Shown one piece after another: positions 35,988 through 44,403 of a stretch of 64,000 nt of DNA; position 1 is the stretch's first letter, and each line of letters begins with the position of its first letter. Where the stretch lies: the NCBI GenBank assembly GCA_030526195.1, contig JAUNDG010000002.1, positions 99,228 to 163,227 on the forward strand, given 5' to 3'. The notes beneath the pieces were generated by a model. The model saw only the letters and a list, made by a program, of their open reading frames with translations, ran no database searches and was not told the origin of the DNA. This stretch comes from Lachnospiraceae bacterium. Its GTDB lineage: Bacteria; Bacillota; Clostridia; Lachnospirales; Lachnospiraceae. The translations under genes were made by a program, and so were the position numbers.

Positions 35988-37736
35988 ATGGCATTTGACG
36001 GTATTACAGTGGCTCATCTCACACAGGAGCTTTCCGGTGCTCTCACCGGCGGCTGCATCAGTCGGATCATCCAGCCGGAAAAGGATGAGCTTTATCTCAC
36101 CATTAAAAATAACAAGGAATCGAAAATCCTCTACATGAGCGCCAGCGCTTCTCTGCCCCTCATTTATTTAACGGACAGTAAGGTTCAAGCGCCCCTCACC
36201 GCCCCCAATTTCTGCATGCTGCTGCGCAAGCACATCCAGGGTGGCCGCATCACCGCCATCACCCAGCCCTCACTGGAGCGTGTCATCGAGATTGCCATCG
36301 ATCATCGGGACGAATTAGGGGATCCCTGCACCCGCCGGCTCATCATCGAGCTCATGGGTAAGCACAGCAACATCATTCTCGTAAACGGTGACAACGTCAT
36401 CATGGACAGCATCAAGCGGGTGCCCTCCTTCATGAGTTCCGTCCGTGAGGTGCTGCCCGGCCGGGATTATTTCATCCCCATGACCCAGGAAAAAGTCGAT
36501 CCGCTGACTGTGAGCCGAGACACCATTTTCGAAAATGTCCTGTCCGGCAGCGGTAAGTTATCGCAGCTTATCTACAAACGCATCACCGGCATTTCCCCGG
36601 AGGCGGCGGAGGAATTCTGCTATGAGGCCGGCCTCGACGGCGGGAGCCCTCTGGCGGCCATTTCCGAAAATGAAAAGGCGCACCTTACAGATGTGCTGAT
36701 GGCACGTTTCAAGGCCATCGCCGAGGGACAGTTTGCGGCTCATGTGGTGCTGGATGAGCACAAAGAGCCCCGGGCTTTTGCCTCATTGCCCTTGACCATG
36801 TATGCGGATCTTGAATCTGTGCCCTGCGACAGTGTCAGCGAGGCCCTGCGCCTCTTCTATGCCGAGCGCAACACATCCACCCGACTCAATGAAAAGTCCG
36901 CCAACATGCGTCATGCGGTGTCGGTGGCTCTGGACCGTGTGCTGAAAAAAGCCGCTCTCCAGGAAAAACAGCTCAAAGATACGGAGAAAAAGGACAAGTA
37001 TCGAATCTACGGTGAACTGCTCAATGCCTATGGGTATGCCGTCGAAAATGGGGCTTCTTCCTACGAGGCGTTTAATTATTACGACAACACCCATCTCACC
37101 ATTCCGTTGGATCCCACACTGACAGCTTCCGAAAATGCCCAGAAATATTTCGCCCGTTATCAGAAGCTGAAACGAACGGAAAGCTCCTTATCCGAGCAGC
37201 TGACCGCCACCTATGCGGATAAGGCCCAGCTGGAATCGGTGCTGGAGGCCATTGCCATTGCGGAAAATGACGCTGACCTTACCGCTATCCGTCTGGAGCT
37301 TGAAAACAGCGGCTGGCTGAAAAAGAAATATATCAAACGGGGGAAGGTGCGGGAAGAAAAATCAAAGCCTATGTTCTTCCGCTCTTCCGACGGCTTTATT
37401 CTGGCTGTGGGCAAGAATAACCTTCAGAATGATGAGCTGACATTCAAGTATGCCAACGGCGGCGACTGGTGGTTCCACGCCAAAGGTCGTCCCGGATCCC
37501 ACGTGATCCTGAAAACCGAGGGCAAAGAGGTGCCCGATCGGGCTTTTGAGGAAGCCGGGGCTCTGGCAGCCTACTATTCCAAAGACAGTAAGGAATCACC
37601 GAAGATTGAGATCGATTACACCCTGCGGAAAAACCTTAAGAAAACACCCGGCGGTGCGCCCGGATTTGTCATTTACCATCAGAACTACTCCATGATGGCG
37701 GTGCCCACACTGGAGGGGCTGGAACGGATCGAGTAA
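35988..37736 (+). CDS. rqcH: Rqc2-type ribosome quality control factor RqcH (NFACT protein)
   Basis: RqcH binds stalled 50S subunits and adds C-terminal alanine tails that mark nascent chains for degradation; older annotation is fibronectin-binding protein. The product is about 582 residues. It has an NFACT-N domain (MAFDGITVAHLTQEL, PLTAPNFCMLLRKH, RRLIIELMGKHSNIIL), a central helical and coiled-coil region, and a C-terminal NFACT-R domain (GNPWWFHAKG-like stretch GGDWWFHAKGRPGSHV). The frame is open 14 codons upstream, but the ATG at 35988 follows AAGGA and begins the conserved domain. It is divergent from yicC, as in many Firmicutes. Confidence 0.93.
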   Translation: MAFDGITVAHLTQELSGALTGGCISRIIQPEKDELYLTIKNNKESKILYMSASASLPLIYLTDSKVQAPLTAPNFCMLLRKHIQGGRITAITQPSLERVIEIAIDHRDELGDPCTRRLIIELMGKHSNIILVNGDNVIMDSIKRVPSFMSSVREVLPGRDYFIPMTQEKVDPLTVSRDTIFENVLSGSGKLSQLIYKRITGISPEAAEEFCYEAGLDGGSPLAAISENEKAHLTDVLMARFKAIAEGQFAAHVVLDEHKEPRAFASLPLTMYADLESVPCDSVSEALRLFYAERNTSTRLNEKSANMRHAVSVALDRVLKKAALQEKQLKDTEKKDKYRIYGELLNAYGYAVENGASSYEAFNYYDNTHLTIPLDPTLTASENAQKYFARYQKLKRTESSLSEQLTATYADKAQLESVLEAIAIAENDADLTAIRLELENSGWLKKKYIKRGKVREEKSKPMFFRSSDGFILAVGKNNLQNDELTFKYANGGDWWFHAKGRPGSHVILKTEGKEVPDRAFEEAGALAAYYSKDSKESPKIEIDYTLRKNLKKTPGGAPGFVIYHQNYSMMAVPTLEGLERIE

Positions 37737-37742
37737 AACATT

Positions 37743-37784
37743 AAGCGGATTGTTCAGTATCAAACCGAACAATCCGCTTTTTTT
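37743..37784 (+). terminator. Terminator of rqcH
   Basis: A perfect 13-bp stem AAGCGGATTGTTC/GAACAATCCGCTT with an 11-base loop, then a run of seven T. It starts 7 bases after the stop codon. Confidence 0.9.
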
Positions 37785-37867
37785 ATCGCGTTATTCATTT
37801 AGGCTGGTATACCAGCGAAAACTCTTTATGACTGAAGCAACGGCTTTCGATGAATCAGCTAAGTTAA

Positions 37868-38908
37868 TTAGCCGATGGCACCCATATCTTCTGCAGCCTT
37901 GACCATAGCCAGAATGTTTTCAAGCGGGCTGGCAGCCGGCAGCTCGCAGCCTGTTGACGGGATGATGCCGCCGCCATTTTCTTTAGCCATTTCAAGCAGC
38001 TTCTTTGTTTCGTTGTAAACATCTTCCGGTGTACCCTGCAGCATGACACCGGCCGGATTGATGTTACCCACCATGACCATCTTGTGATCGCATTTCCTGA
38101 TCATGTCAGCCATGTCGACCATAGAGTCAACTGAGAAGAAGGCAGCGCCGAAATCACGGATGAATTCAACACGTTCGCCGGCATTGCCGCAGATGTGAAC
38201 CAGGTACGGCAGTTCCGGTTTGTATTTCAGATAAGTTTCCATAGCCGGAAGATCCAGATCTTTGAAGGTATCCAGGGCCACCATATCGCCGGAAGCCATC
38301 GGATCGCAGACATTGAGGATATCTGTGCCGGCATCCTTCATCAGATCGGCATAAATACCCAGAACACGTGATGTGAAGTCAAGCAGTGCCGGCAGGATCG
38401 GATTGTTCTTACCGACATATTTCACGAATTTCTTTGTACCGGCCAGGACAGAAGCGCCTGTGAACGGACCGCAATGACCGGACATGATCGGTTTGTCATC
38501 GCCGACGATAGCTTTGACAGCCTTGATCTGGCCAAGCATAGCTTTGATATAGTAATCGTTCAGCAGAGTTTCTCTGATTTCGTCATCAGTCATTTCCGGG
38601 ATGCCTTTTTCCGGATCGAAAGCCGGGCCGACATTCACCGGACCACCCACTGTTGTGGCATCCACTTCGCTGCCAAAGGCATGAGCCCAGGCCATCCAGC
38701 AGGAACCACCACAGAAAACAACATCGCTCTTCATATCTTCAAAGCCCTTGACGATATCGGCAGCACCGTAATCAGCCATTTCATACTGATCGGCATAGCT
38801 GATACCGGCTCTTCTGCAGATCCAGGCAGTTCCTTCAAGAGGCATAACGGCCGGACGATCAACCGGCTGGAAATTCATTGTTGCAAGTACACGTTCTTTT
38901 GATGTCAT
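37868..38908 (-). CDS. Uroporphyrinogen decarboxylase-fold methyltransferase (MtaA/MtbA-like)
   Basis: About 346 residues of the URO-D superfamily. It begins with TSKERVLATMNFQPVDRPAV, the standard opening of corrinoid:coenzyme-M-type methyltransferases. The zinc-binding pattern of that subgroup is present: His-x-Cys in YLVHICGNAG and a distant Cys in IPSTGCELP near the C-terminus. True HemE lacks this set, so the gene is not likely to be for haem. No corrinoid protein, MtaB-type partner or activator lies nearby, so substrate and acceptor are unknown. AAAGGAG precedes the ATG at 38908; six further open codons upstream are not needed. It is monocistronic, with its own promoter and a possible operator. 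Confidence 0.83.
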   Translation of the reverse strand: MTSKERVLATMNFQPVDRPAVMPLEGTAWICRRAGISYADQYEMADYGAADIVKGFEDMKSDVVFCGGSCWMAWAHAFGSEVDATTVGGPVNVGPAFDPEKGIPEMTDDEIRETLLNDYYIKAMLGQIKAVKAIVGDDKPIMSGHCGPFTGASVLAGTKKFVKYVGKNNPILPALLDFTSRVLGIYADLMKDAGTDILNVCDPMASGDMVALDTFKDLDLPAMETYLKYKPELPYLVHICGNAGERVEFIRDFGAAFFSVDSMVDMADMIRKCDHKMVMVGNINPAGVMLQGTPEDVYNETKKLLEMAKENGGGIIPSTGCELPAASPLENILAMVKAAEDMGAIG

Positions 38909-38944
38909 AATAAAGGCTCCTTTCAAAGTGCATCCGCACTAATA

Positions 38945-38971
38945 TGTTCCAAAACAGTTTTTTTCGGAACA
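38945..38971. promoter_or_regulatory. Inverted repeat downstream of the methyltransferase promoter
   Basis: TGTTCC and GGAACA are exact inverted repeats separated by 15 bases, with the T-rich centre AGTTTTTTTC. The site lies between the -10 and the ribosome site, a position suited to a repressor or to a 5' leader hairpin. Confidence 0.5.
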
Positions 38972-38983
38972 AATCCATAAATT

Positions 38984-39012
38984 ATTTTATGAAAGCATTG
39001 TACGGAATTCAA
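38984..39012 (-). promoter_or_regulatory. Promoter of the MtaA-like gene
   Basis: On the minus strand TTGAAT (39007-39012) and TAAAAT (38984-38989) are separated by 17 bases, giving a leader of about 70 bases. Confidence 0.6.
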
Positions 39013-39182
39013 CAAAAAGCTTATTGTAATTGCTACTAAAAATATAGGCATATATTCAATAATACCTACCAAACAAATGGAAATTATTCGTGCAATCTGT
39101 TAGTAAATTAGGTCACATTCTCACATATTTGAAATTTTCATGCCATTATCAAGATGCTCCTATACTGCTTTAATATTTGATC

Positions 39183-39245
39183 TATAGGAGTCTGTAGCCA
39201 AGTGACTCATGTGCCTTGGGGGCATGGCGAATATCCGCTTTACGA
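39183..39245 (-). repeat. Possible degenerate copy G of the dispersed repeat (left end, reversed)
   Basis: Read on the minus strand from 39245 it begins GTAAAGCGGATATTCGCC, close to the GTAAAGCGGACACTCGCAA of copies A and E, then GGCACATGAG...CTTGGCT in place of GGCACGCTG...CTTGCT. It abuts the leuS terminator. There is no right end. Confidence 0.4.
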
Positions 39246-39278
39246 AAAAACAGTGCCCCGGCGTGAACCGAAGCACTG
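39245..39278 (-). terminator. Terminator of leuS
   Basis: GCAGTGC-type arms CAGTGC/GCACTG with an inner CGG/CCG pair. On the minus strand a run of six T follows. It lies 45 bases past the leuS stop. Confidence 0.8.
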
Positions 39279-39323
39279 CTTATCAGGATCCTATTGAGTT
39301 TATTGTATGATGCGTGAAATGCT

Positions 39324-41735
39324 TTATTTCACAACAAAGTTGATGATACGGCCCGGAACAAAGATTTCCTTGACCACATTACCTGTGAGGTATTTTTCAA
39401 CGGCTTCACGGCCGGCGGCAAGAGCCGCATCCTTATCAGCCTTAACAGACAGCTTGATGGTGGCACGAGTCTTACCGTTAACCTGAACAGCGATTTCCTT
39501 TTCATCATCCTGACGAAGCTTTTCATCAGATACCGGCCATTCTGCGGCAAAGACAGTTGTGTCGTGGCCATAGGCATGCCACAGTTCTTCTGCCATATGC
39601 GGAGCAAACGGAGCCAGCAGCTTGATGTATGTTTCGATGGTTTCCTTATCAACACCACCGGCGGCCTTGGCCAGGTCAGCCAGCTTGTTGTTGTATTCCA
39701 TGAAGCCGGAAACAACCGTGTTCATGGAGAAGGCTTCCATACGTGTGGTGATGTCATAGATCATCTTATGGCGTGTACGGATCATCTCATCGGTAGCGGC
39801 CACATTGGCTTCAAGAGAATCCTGAGCCAGCTTCCAGAACTTGTTCAGGAAGCGGAAGACGCCGTCAATACCTCTGTCATCCCATTCAGCATCCAGTGCC
39901 GGCGGGCCGACAAAGAGTTCGTACATACGCAGAGAATCACGGCCGTAGTCACGGACAAGATCATCCGGTGATACCACGTTGCCTTTTGACTTACTCATCT
40001 TGATGCCGTTCTTACCGGTAATCATACCTTGATTGAACAGCTTCAGGAACGGCTCATCGAAATCGACTACACCGATGTCATGCAGGAACATTGTCCAGAA
40101 ACGTGAATACAGAAGGTGAAGAACAGCATGTTCGACACCGCCGATATACATATCAACCGGCAGATACTTCTGGGCACGTTCTTTGCTGACAAGTTCTTTA
40201 TCGTTCTTGTTATCCACATAGCGCAGGAAGTACCAGCTGGAACCGGCCCACTGCGGCATGGTGTTAGTTTCTCTCTTAGCCGGAGCGCCGCAGCACGGAC
40301 ATGTGGTGTTTACCCATTCGTCGATGGCAGCCAGCGGTGATTCGCCGGTACCTGTCGGTTCGTATTTTTCAACATCCGGCAGTGTCAGCGGCAGCTGATC
40401 TTCCGGAACCGGTACGTTGCCGCACTTCGGGCAATGGATGATCGGAATTGGTTCACCCCAGTAACGCTGTCTTGAGAAGACCCAGTCACGCAGCTTGTAG
40501 TTTGTGGTGACCTTGCAGATGCCCTGCTCTTCCAGCTTAGCCGGGATTTCTTTCTTAGCCACTTCGGACTTCATACCTGTCCAGTCGCCGGAGTTGATCA
40601 TGATACCCGGTTCTGTGTAGGCTTCTTCCAGTTTTTCAACCGGCTGGCCGTCCTTGGAAATGACCTGAATGATCGGAATATTGAATTTTGTGGCGAAGGC
40701 AAAGTCACGGTCATCGTGTGCCGGAACACACATGATGGCGCCTGTACCATAGTCAGCCAGTACGTAGTCAGACAGATAGACCGGCACCTTGGCCCCGTTG
40801 ATCGGGTTGATGCAGTAGGAACCTGTGAAGACACCTGTCTTCTCCTTATCCTGAAGACGGTCAACGGATGACTTCATGGAAGCCTGGTAGATATATTCAT
40901 CCACAGCGGCTTTTGTTTCTTCTGTTGCCAGTGAGGCAGCCAGTTCATGTTCCGGAGCCAGAACCATGAAGGTGGCACCGTACAGAGTATCCGGACGTGT
41001 GGTGTAAACCTTGATCTTAGCGTCAGAACCGTCTACCGGGAAATCGATCTCGGCACCATGGCTCTTACCGATCCAGTCGCTCTGCATCTTCTTAACCTTC
41101 TCCGGCCAATCCAGCTTGTCCAGATTGCCGAGAAGTCTGTCAGCATAGGCTGTGATCTTCAGCATCCACTGACGCAGATTCTTCTTTGTAACAGCAGAAC
41201 CGCAGCGTTCGCAGCAGCCGTTAACAACTTCTTCGTTAGCCAGACCGGTCTTACAGGACGGACACCAGTTGATCGGGAATTCCTTCTCATAGGCCAGGCC
41301 CTTCTTGAACATCTGAACGAAGATCCACTGTGTCCACTTATAGTAGTTCGGGTCTGTTGTGTTAACTTCCAGATCCCAATCATAGATGGCACCGATATCT
41401 TTGATCTGACGACGGATATTGTCGACATTCTTCTGTGTCTGAACTGACGGATGAACACCCATCTTGATGGCATAGTTTTCAGCCGGCAGACCGAAAGCAT
41501 CCCAGCCCATCGGATGGATGACATACTTGTTGTGCATCAGCTGATAACGGCTCCAGACATCGGAGATAACATAACCTCTCCAATGGCCGACATGAAGGCC
41601 GTTACCTGACGGATACGGGAACATATCCAGACAGTAATATTTATCTTTCTTCGGGTCCGGTTTGTTGACCGGGTCGTCTTCCCAGATTTTTGTCCATTTA
41701 GATTCGATTGATGAAAAATTATAAGGATTTGCCAT
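39324..41735 (-). CDS. leuS: Leucyl-tRNA synthetase
   Basis: A class I aminoacyl-tRNA synthetase of about 803 residues. The HIGH motif appears as NGLHVGHWRG and the KMSKS motif as GIKMSKSKGNVV. A zinc-ribbon insertion (CPSCKTGL...CERCGS) and the CP1 editing domain (TTRPDTLYGATFMVLAPE) are intact. The start at 41735 follows GGAGGG; the frame is open 12 codons further but without a ribosome site. A strong promoter lies close upstream. The leader is only about 40 bases long and I see no T-box. Confidence 0.97.
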   Translation of the reverse strand: MANPYNFSSIESKWTKIWEDDPVNKPDPKKDKYYCLDMFPYPSGNGLHVGHWRGYVISDVWSRYQLMHNKYVIHPMGWDAFGLPAENYAIKMGVHPSVQTQKNVDNIRRQIKDIGAIYDWDLEVNTTDPNYYKWTQWIFVQMFKKGLAYEKEFPINWCPSCKTGLANEEVVNGCCERCGSAVTKKNLRQWMLKITAYADRLLGNLDKLDWPEKVKKMQSDWIGKSHGAEIDFPVDGSDAKIKVYTTRPDTLYGATFMVLAPEHELAASLATEETKAAVDEYIYQASMKSSVDRLQDKEKTGVFTGSYCINPINGAKVPVYLSDYVLADYGTGAIMCVPAHDDRDFAFATKFNIPIIQVISKDGQPVEKLEEAYTEPGIMINSGDWTGMKSEVAKKEIPAKLEEQGICKVTTNYKLRDWVFSRQRYWGEPIPIIHCPKCGNVPVPEDQLPLTLPDVEKYEPTGTGESPLAAIDEWVNTTCPCCGAPAKRETNTMPQWAGSSWYFLRYVDNKNDKELVSKERAQKYLPVDMYIGGVEHAVLHLLYSRFWTMFLHDIGVVDFDEPFLKLFNQGMITGKNGIKMSKSKGNVVSPDDLVRDYGRDSLRMYELFVGPPALDAEWDDRGIDGVFRFLNKFWKLAQDSLEANVAATDEMIRTRHKMIYDITTRMEAFSMNTVVSGFMEYNNKLADLAKAAGGVDKETIETYIKLLAPFAPHMAEELWHAYGHDTTVFAAEWPVSDEKLRQDDEKEIAVQVNGKTRATIKLSVKADKDAALAAGREAVEKYLTGNVVKEIFVPGRIINFVVK

Positions 41736-41777
41736 AATTAAAAAGCCCTCCAAGGCATAATATACGTACAACTTTCA

Positions 41778-41806
41778 ATAATATTCAAAATGACTTTTTT
41801 TGTCAA
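41778..41806 (-). promoter_or_regulatory. Promoter of leuS
   Basis: On the minus strand TTGACA (41801-41806) and TATTAT (41778-41783) with a 17-base spacer: near-consensus. A hairpin (41807-41836) ends directly before the -35. Confidence 0.85.
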
Positions 41807-41836
41807 GTTCAGGCCCTTTTTCAGGGCAGTCTGAAC
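41807..41836 (-). terminator. Hairpin between pgeF and leuS
   Basis: GTTCAG pairs with CTGAAC and an inner CCCT pairs with AGGG. No T-run follows directly on the minus strand, so it is only a possible terminator of pgeF. Confidence 0.4.
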
Positions 41837-41871
41837 CTCTGTCTGGACCTCTGAACGCGTCCTTGACTTAA

Positions 41872-42717
41872 TCAGTCCTTCCGAATCCCCAGGAAAGCCC
41901 CCAGGTTTCCTCTTCTGCCGCCGCTGGCCCGGTGGGAATACAGGAAGTCCATATTGCAGGCGGTGCAGATGTCCGGTGTCATCAGGTGCTCCTGTCGAAT
42001 CCCGGCCTTTAACAGGATCAGCTCATTGGCCTTCCAAAGATCCAGCTGATATTTGCCGCCGCCCTTTGCGATAAGACATTCTGCCGGAAAATGGCCGGCC
42101 ACATCCTCGCTCACTTCATAGCAGTCTACGCAGATGGACGGGCCGATGACGACGATCACATCCTCCGGTTGTGTGCCGAAGGCAGCGTTCATTTTTTCGA
42201 GCGTGATACGGCCAATCTGCCCCACTGTGCCTTTCCAGCCGGAATGGGACAAGCCGATAGCTTTGTGAACAGGATCCGCAAAAAAGAGCGGCACGCAATC
42301 CGCATAGAAGGTGGATAAGATCACACCCGGTGTATCGGTAATAAACCCATCCACATCCTTCCAGTCCTTATCACGGCTCCAGCCCCGGCCTTTATCGGCA
42401 TCGGTAACATGAACCACGTTGGTGGTGTGTGTCTGATCCGACATCACCACATCATCCATTGAGAAGCCACAGCCTTCCGCAAAACGGCAGAAATTCTCGC
42501 GGACATTCTTCTCACCCTGTTCATCCGGTTCCTGTGTAAAGCTTAAATTCATCGAGGACAGCCAGCCTTCACTGACACCGCCTTCTCTTGTGGAGAAATA
42601 ATGCTCCAGCCAGGCTTCTTCCTTCTCAAGCGGTGCAAAGGTGAGCCAGGACACCGCCCCAGTCTTATGGACATGGGTCCGCCGGCTGTTCTCGTCGGTT
42701 TTCCATTTAATTGTCAT
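41872..42717 (-). CDS. pgeF: PgeF/YlmD family protein (multicopper polyphenol oxidase / LACC1-like)
   Basis: 281 residues of the DUF152 family. Known members act as purine nucleoside phosphorylase/adenosine deaminase (LACC1-type) or as an editing enzyme of peptidoglycan precursors in E. coli. The conserved metal and active-site blocks are present: STREGGVSEG, MSDQTHTTNV, FYADCVPLFFAD, IGLSHSGWKGTVG, GPSICVDCYEV and CTACNMDFLYSHRASGGRRG. Length is normal. It is followed by leuS under its own promoter. The ATG lies after GGAACTC without a strong Shine-Dalgarno. Confidence 0.87.
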   Translation of the reverse strand: MTIKWKTDENSRRTHVHKTGAVSWLTFAPLEKEEAWLEHYFSTREGGVSEGWLSSMNLSFTQEPDEQGEKNVRENFCRFAEGCGFSMDDVVMSDQTHTTNVVHVTDADKGRGWSRDKDWKDVDGFITDTPGVILSTFYADCVPLFFADPVHKAIGLSHSGWKGTVGQIGRITLEKMNAAFGTQPEDVIVVIGPSICVDCYEVSEDVAGHFPAECLIAKGGGKYQLDLWKANELILLKAGIRQEHLMTPDICTACNMDFLYSHRASGGRRGNLGAFLGIRKD

Positions 42718-42741
42718 ATAAGAGTTCCTTTATATCGTCAT

Positions 42742-42776
42742 GCAGACAAGCGAACGCCAAGGAGTTCGATGTCTGC
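42742..42776 (+). repeat. Inverted repeat upstream of pgeF
   Basis: GCAGACA pairs with TGTCTGC around a 21-base loop containing CGAACGCC. A hairpin with the same arms and a CGAA start of loop occurs at 43365-43417, on the far side of the 137-codon unknown gene. Confidence 0.5.
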
Positions 42777-42868
42777 TTAATTTATTGCTGATGGTTATGC
42801 CACACTTTTTATATTCAACGGGCACTCTTAAGCCGCCTTATTATTTCATCGGTCGCCTGGAGCCGCCA

Positions 42869-43282
42869 CTACATCACCTGCGGATAGCCTTCCTTATCAG
42901 CCAGCAGAAGGCCGTTCCAGGCTTCGATCAGGCGACGTAAAAGGGCGTCTGCTTTATCATACCCACCGTTGCCAAAGTTAAGATAAAATCCGGCCACAGC
43001 ACCGCTTTCATCGATTCGGTTGGCCAGGGCTTCATCCATCTCATCGCTGCCCTGCAGATCCATATCCACCGGCAGGATAGTCTCAATATCCAGAGACTGC
43101 TTTTCCCCTAAGATAAGCTCAATAACACCAACAGGCGGCCAGATTTCAAATGCCAGGCCCGCTTCCGTCATAAACGGTCTGAAATCATCAACAGTGACCG
43201 TCTCCTTGACCAGCAGGATATAACCGGCCGGTTCGGCCAGGCGAGTTGAATGACTCTTTTTCTTCTTTTTCATGGCTGTCAT
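42869..43282 (-). CDS. Hypothetical protein
   Basis: 137 residues; I do not recognise the family. It begins with a lysine-rich stretch (MKKKKKSH) and has no signal peptide or membrane helix. A central strand-rich part contains WPPVGVIELILGEKQ and an acidic segment (LPVDMDLQGSDEMDEAL). The C-terminal third is helical, with a NGGYDKADALLRRLIEAW stretch. The translation has normal composition and a TAG/ATG context with GGAGG just upstream (GGAGGCCCTAA), so it looks like a real gene. Hairpins with the same arms lie on both sides. The reader may treat an ATG three codons in as an alternative start. Confidence 0.6.
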   Translation of the reverse strand: MTAMKKKKKSHSTRLAEPAGYILLVKETVTVDDFRPFMTEAGLAFEIWPPVGVIELILGEKQSLDIETILPVDMDLQGSDEMDEALANRIDESGAVAGFYLNFGNGGYDKADALLRRLIEAWNGLLLADKEGYPQVM

Positions 43283-43364
43283 TTAGGGCCTCCTTCTTAG
43301 CCTTCACTTATCAGTTATCAGATGTCTGATGTGACTTTAGCAACTATGTTCGCAATCAATAATG

Positions 43365-43417
43365 GCAGACAATCGAAATACCCGGCGGATACGATGTCCG
43401 CTTTGCAACTTGTCTGC
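43365..43417 (+). repeat. Inverted repeat downstream of yraN, with a nested copy-H repeat motif
   Basis: GCAGACA (43365-43371) pairs with TGTCTGC (43411-43417), and inside it GCGGA pairs with TCCGC. Read on the minus strand the inside begins AAAGCGGACATCGTATCCGC, which matches the left end of repeat copy E apart from a short deletion. It is therefore listed as possible degenerate copy H. Confidence 0.45.
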
Positions 43418-43454
43418 AATGTTCGTTTATTGTACTACAAAATTCACTCAAAAA

Positions 43455-43796
43455 TCAAAAGGCATTCTTAATGTGACGGACCTCTTCACCATTGATCGCC
43501 AGCACATCAAATCTCATAGGCGTGCCCATATCCACGTGATGCTTCATGAGATAAAACAAGGCCACCCTGCGGATCTGCTGCTGCTTTTTCCAATGAACCG
43601 CCTCTTCGGCATAGCCACCTGTTTTACTTTTCCGATATTTCACTTCGATAAACACAAGGTACGGCTTATCAAAGGCAATGATGTCGATTTCCCCCTGACG
43701 GACACGGAAGTTCCGTTCCAGGACCCGATAGCCGATGGACTCAAGATAAGAGGCCGCCGCATCCTCGTAGGCATCGCCGACTCGGCGTTTATTCAT
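43455..43796 (-). CDS. YraN family protein (UPF0102, endonuclease-like)
   Basis: 113 residues, the usual size. The nuclease fold of the Holliday-junction-resolvase type is indicated by GDAYEDAAASYLES, then RVRQGEIDIIAFDKPYLVFIEVKYRK, holding the E...D...ExK residues of the active site, and by the AVHWKKQQQIRRVALFY helix. Function is not settled in the family; a role in DNA uptake or repair is inferred from the fold. It lies upstream of no obvious partner, near recA-recX. Confidence 0.88.
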   Translation of the reverse strand: MNKRRVGDAYEDAAASYLESIGYRVLERNFRVRQGEIDIIAFDKPYLVFIEVKYRKSKTGGYAEEAVHWKKQQQIRRVALFYLMKHHVDMGTPMRFDVLAINGEEVRHIKNAF

Positions 43797-43881
43797 GTCA
43801 TTCTCCTTAAGCTATGAAGACTTTTTCCTTTGAACTCAGGAAGGTTGCGCGTGTTACACGTAATAAGACCCATCTATGGTG

Positions 43882-43920
43882 AAAAAAGACCCCGAGAACA
43901 GAATTCTATTCTCAGGGTCA
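43882..43920 (-). terminator. Terminator of recA-recX
   Basis: GACCCTGAGAA pairs with TTCTCGGGGTC (one G-U) around GAATTC. On the minus strand TTTTTTC follows. It begins right after the recX stop. Confidence 0.85.
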
Positions 43921-43923
43921 ACT

Positions 43924-44403
43924 TTATACCTCTTCTTCCGGGTCATCCGGCTCTTCCATCTCTTCAAGAACAGCCCGGATATCGCCGATGCGAAAGCCTT
44001 TTCTGCCGAGACTTTGGATGACTTTGGCTTCCTTTTCCCGTCGTTCACCTTTGACGGTGCGCCACTTCTTGGCGACGAGCTTGCGGATCAGCGGTTTTTC
44101 ATCAGGATCTTCCAGCGCCTCGAAAGCGTCGTCGATGACAGCCTTACTCAGCCCCTTCTGTCCCATATCAAAACGGATGCGCTGGTAGCTTCTGGAGCCA
44201 CTGTAATACTCGATAAAATGGCGGGCATAACGGGCATCATCGAGATACCCGAAGCTCGACACATAAGAGAGCGTCTCCTTGATGATGGCCTCTTCATAAC
44301 CGGCTTTTTGCAGCTTTTCCGTCAATTCGGCCACACTGCGGTCGCGGTCTGTCAGAAGCATCAGGGCTTTCTTCTTGGCCTTTTGCAGTTGATCGTCAGT
44401 CAT
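43924..44403 (-). CDS. recX: Recombination regulatory protein RecX
   Basis: RecX binds RecA filaments and limits their activity. The 159-residue protein has three helical repeats: LLTDRDRSVAELTEKLQKAGY, then SFGYLDDARYARHFIEYY (quoted in part: GYLDDARYAR), then LSKAVIDDAFE. The acidic C-terminus (EEMEEPDDPEEEV) is unusual but not unknown. Its ATG overlaps the recA stop by one base (TGATG), so translation is coupled. The terminator follows directly. Confidence 0.88.
   Translation of the reverse strand: MTDDQLQKAKKKALMLLTDRDRSVAELTEKLQKAGYEEAIIKETLSYVSSFGYLDDARYARHFIEYYSGSRSYQRIRFDMGQKGLSKAVIDDAFEALEDPDEKPLIRKLVAKKWRTVKGERREKEAKVIQSLGRKGFRIGDIRAVLEEMEEPDDPEEEV

Larger units (their letters stand above)
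38909..39323. other. Long AT-rich gap between the methyltransferase and leuS
   Basis: About 415 bases without a gene. It contains the methyltransferase promoter (38984-39012) with a downstream inverted repeat (38945-38971), possible repeat copy G (39183-39245) and the leuS terminator (39245-39278). The 39013-39182 stretch is very AT-rich and shows no open frame or RNA fold that I can support. Confidence 0.6.

Noticed and set aside
37868-38908. Uroporphyrinogen decarboxylase HemE
   Set aside because: The zinc-type His-x-Cys...Cys pattern fits the corrinoid methyltransferase branch, and no haem genes are nearby.
41736-41871. T-box riboswitch before leuS
   Set aside because: The transcribed leader after the promoter is only about 40 bases and lacks the specifier stem and T-box sequence.
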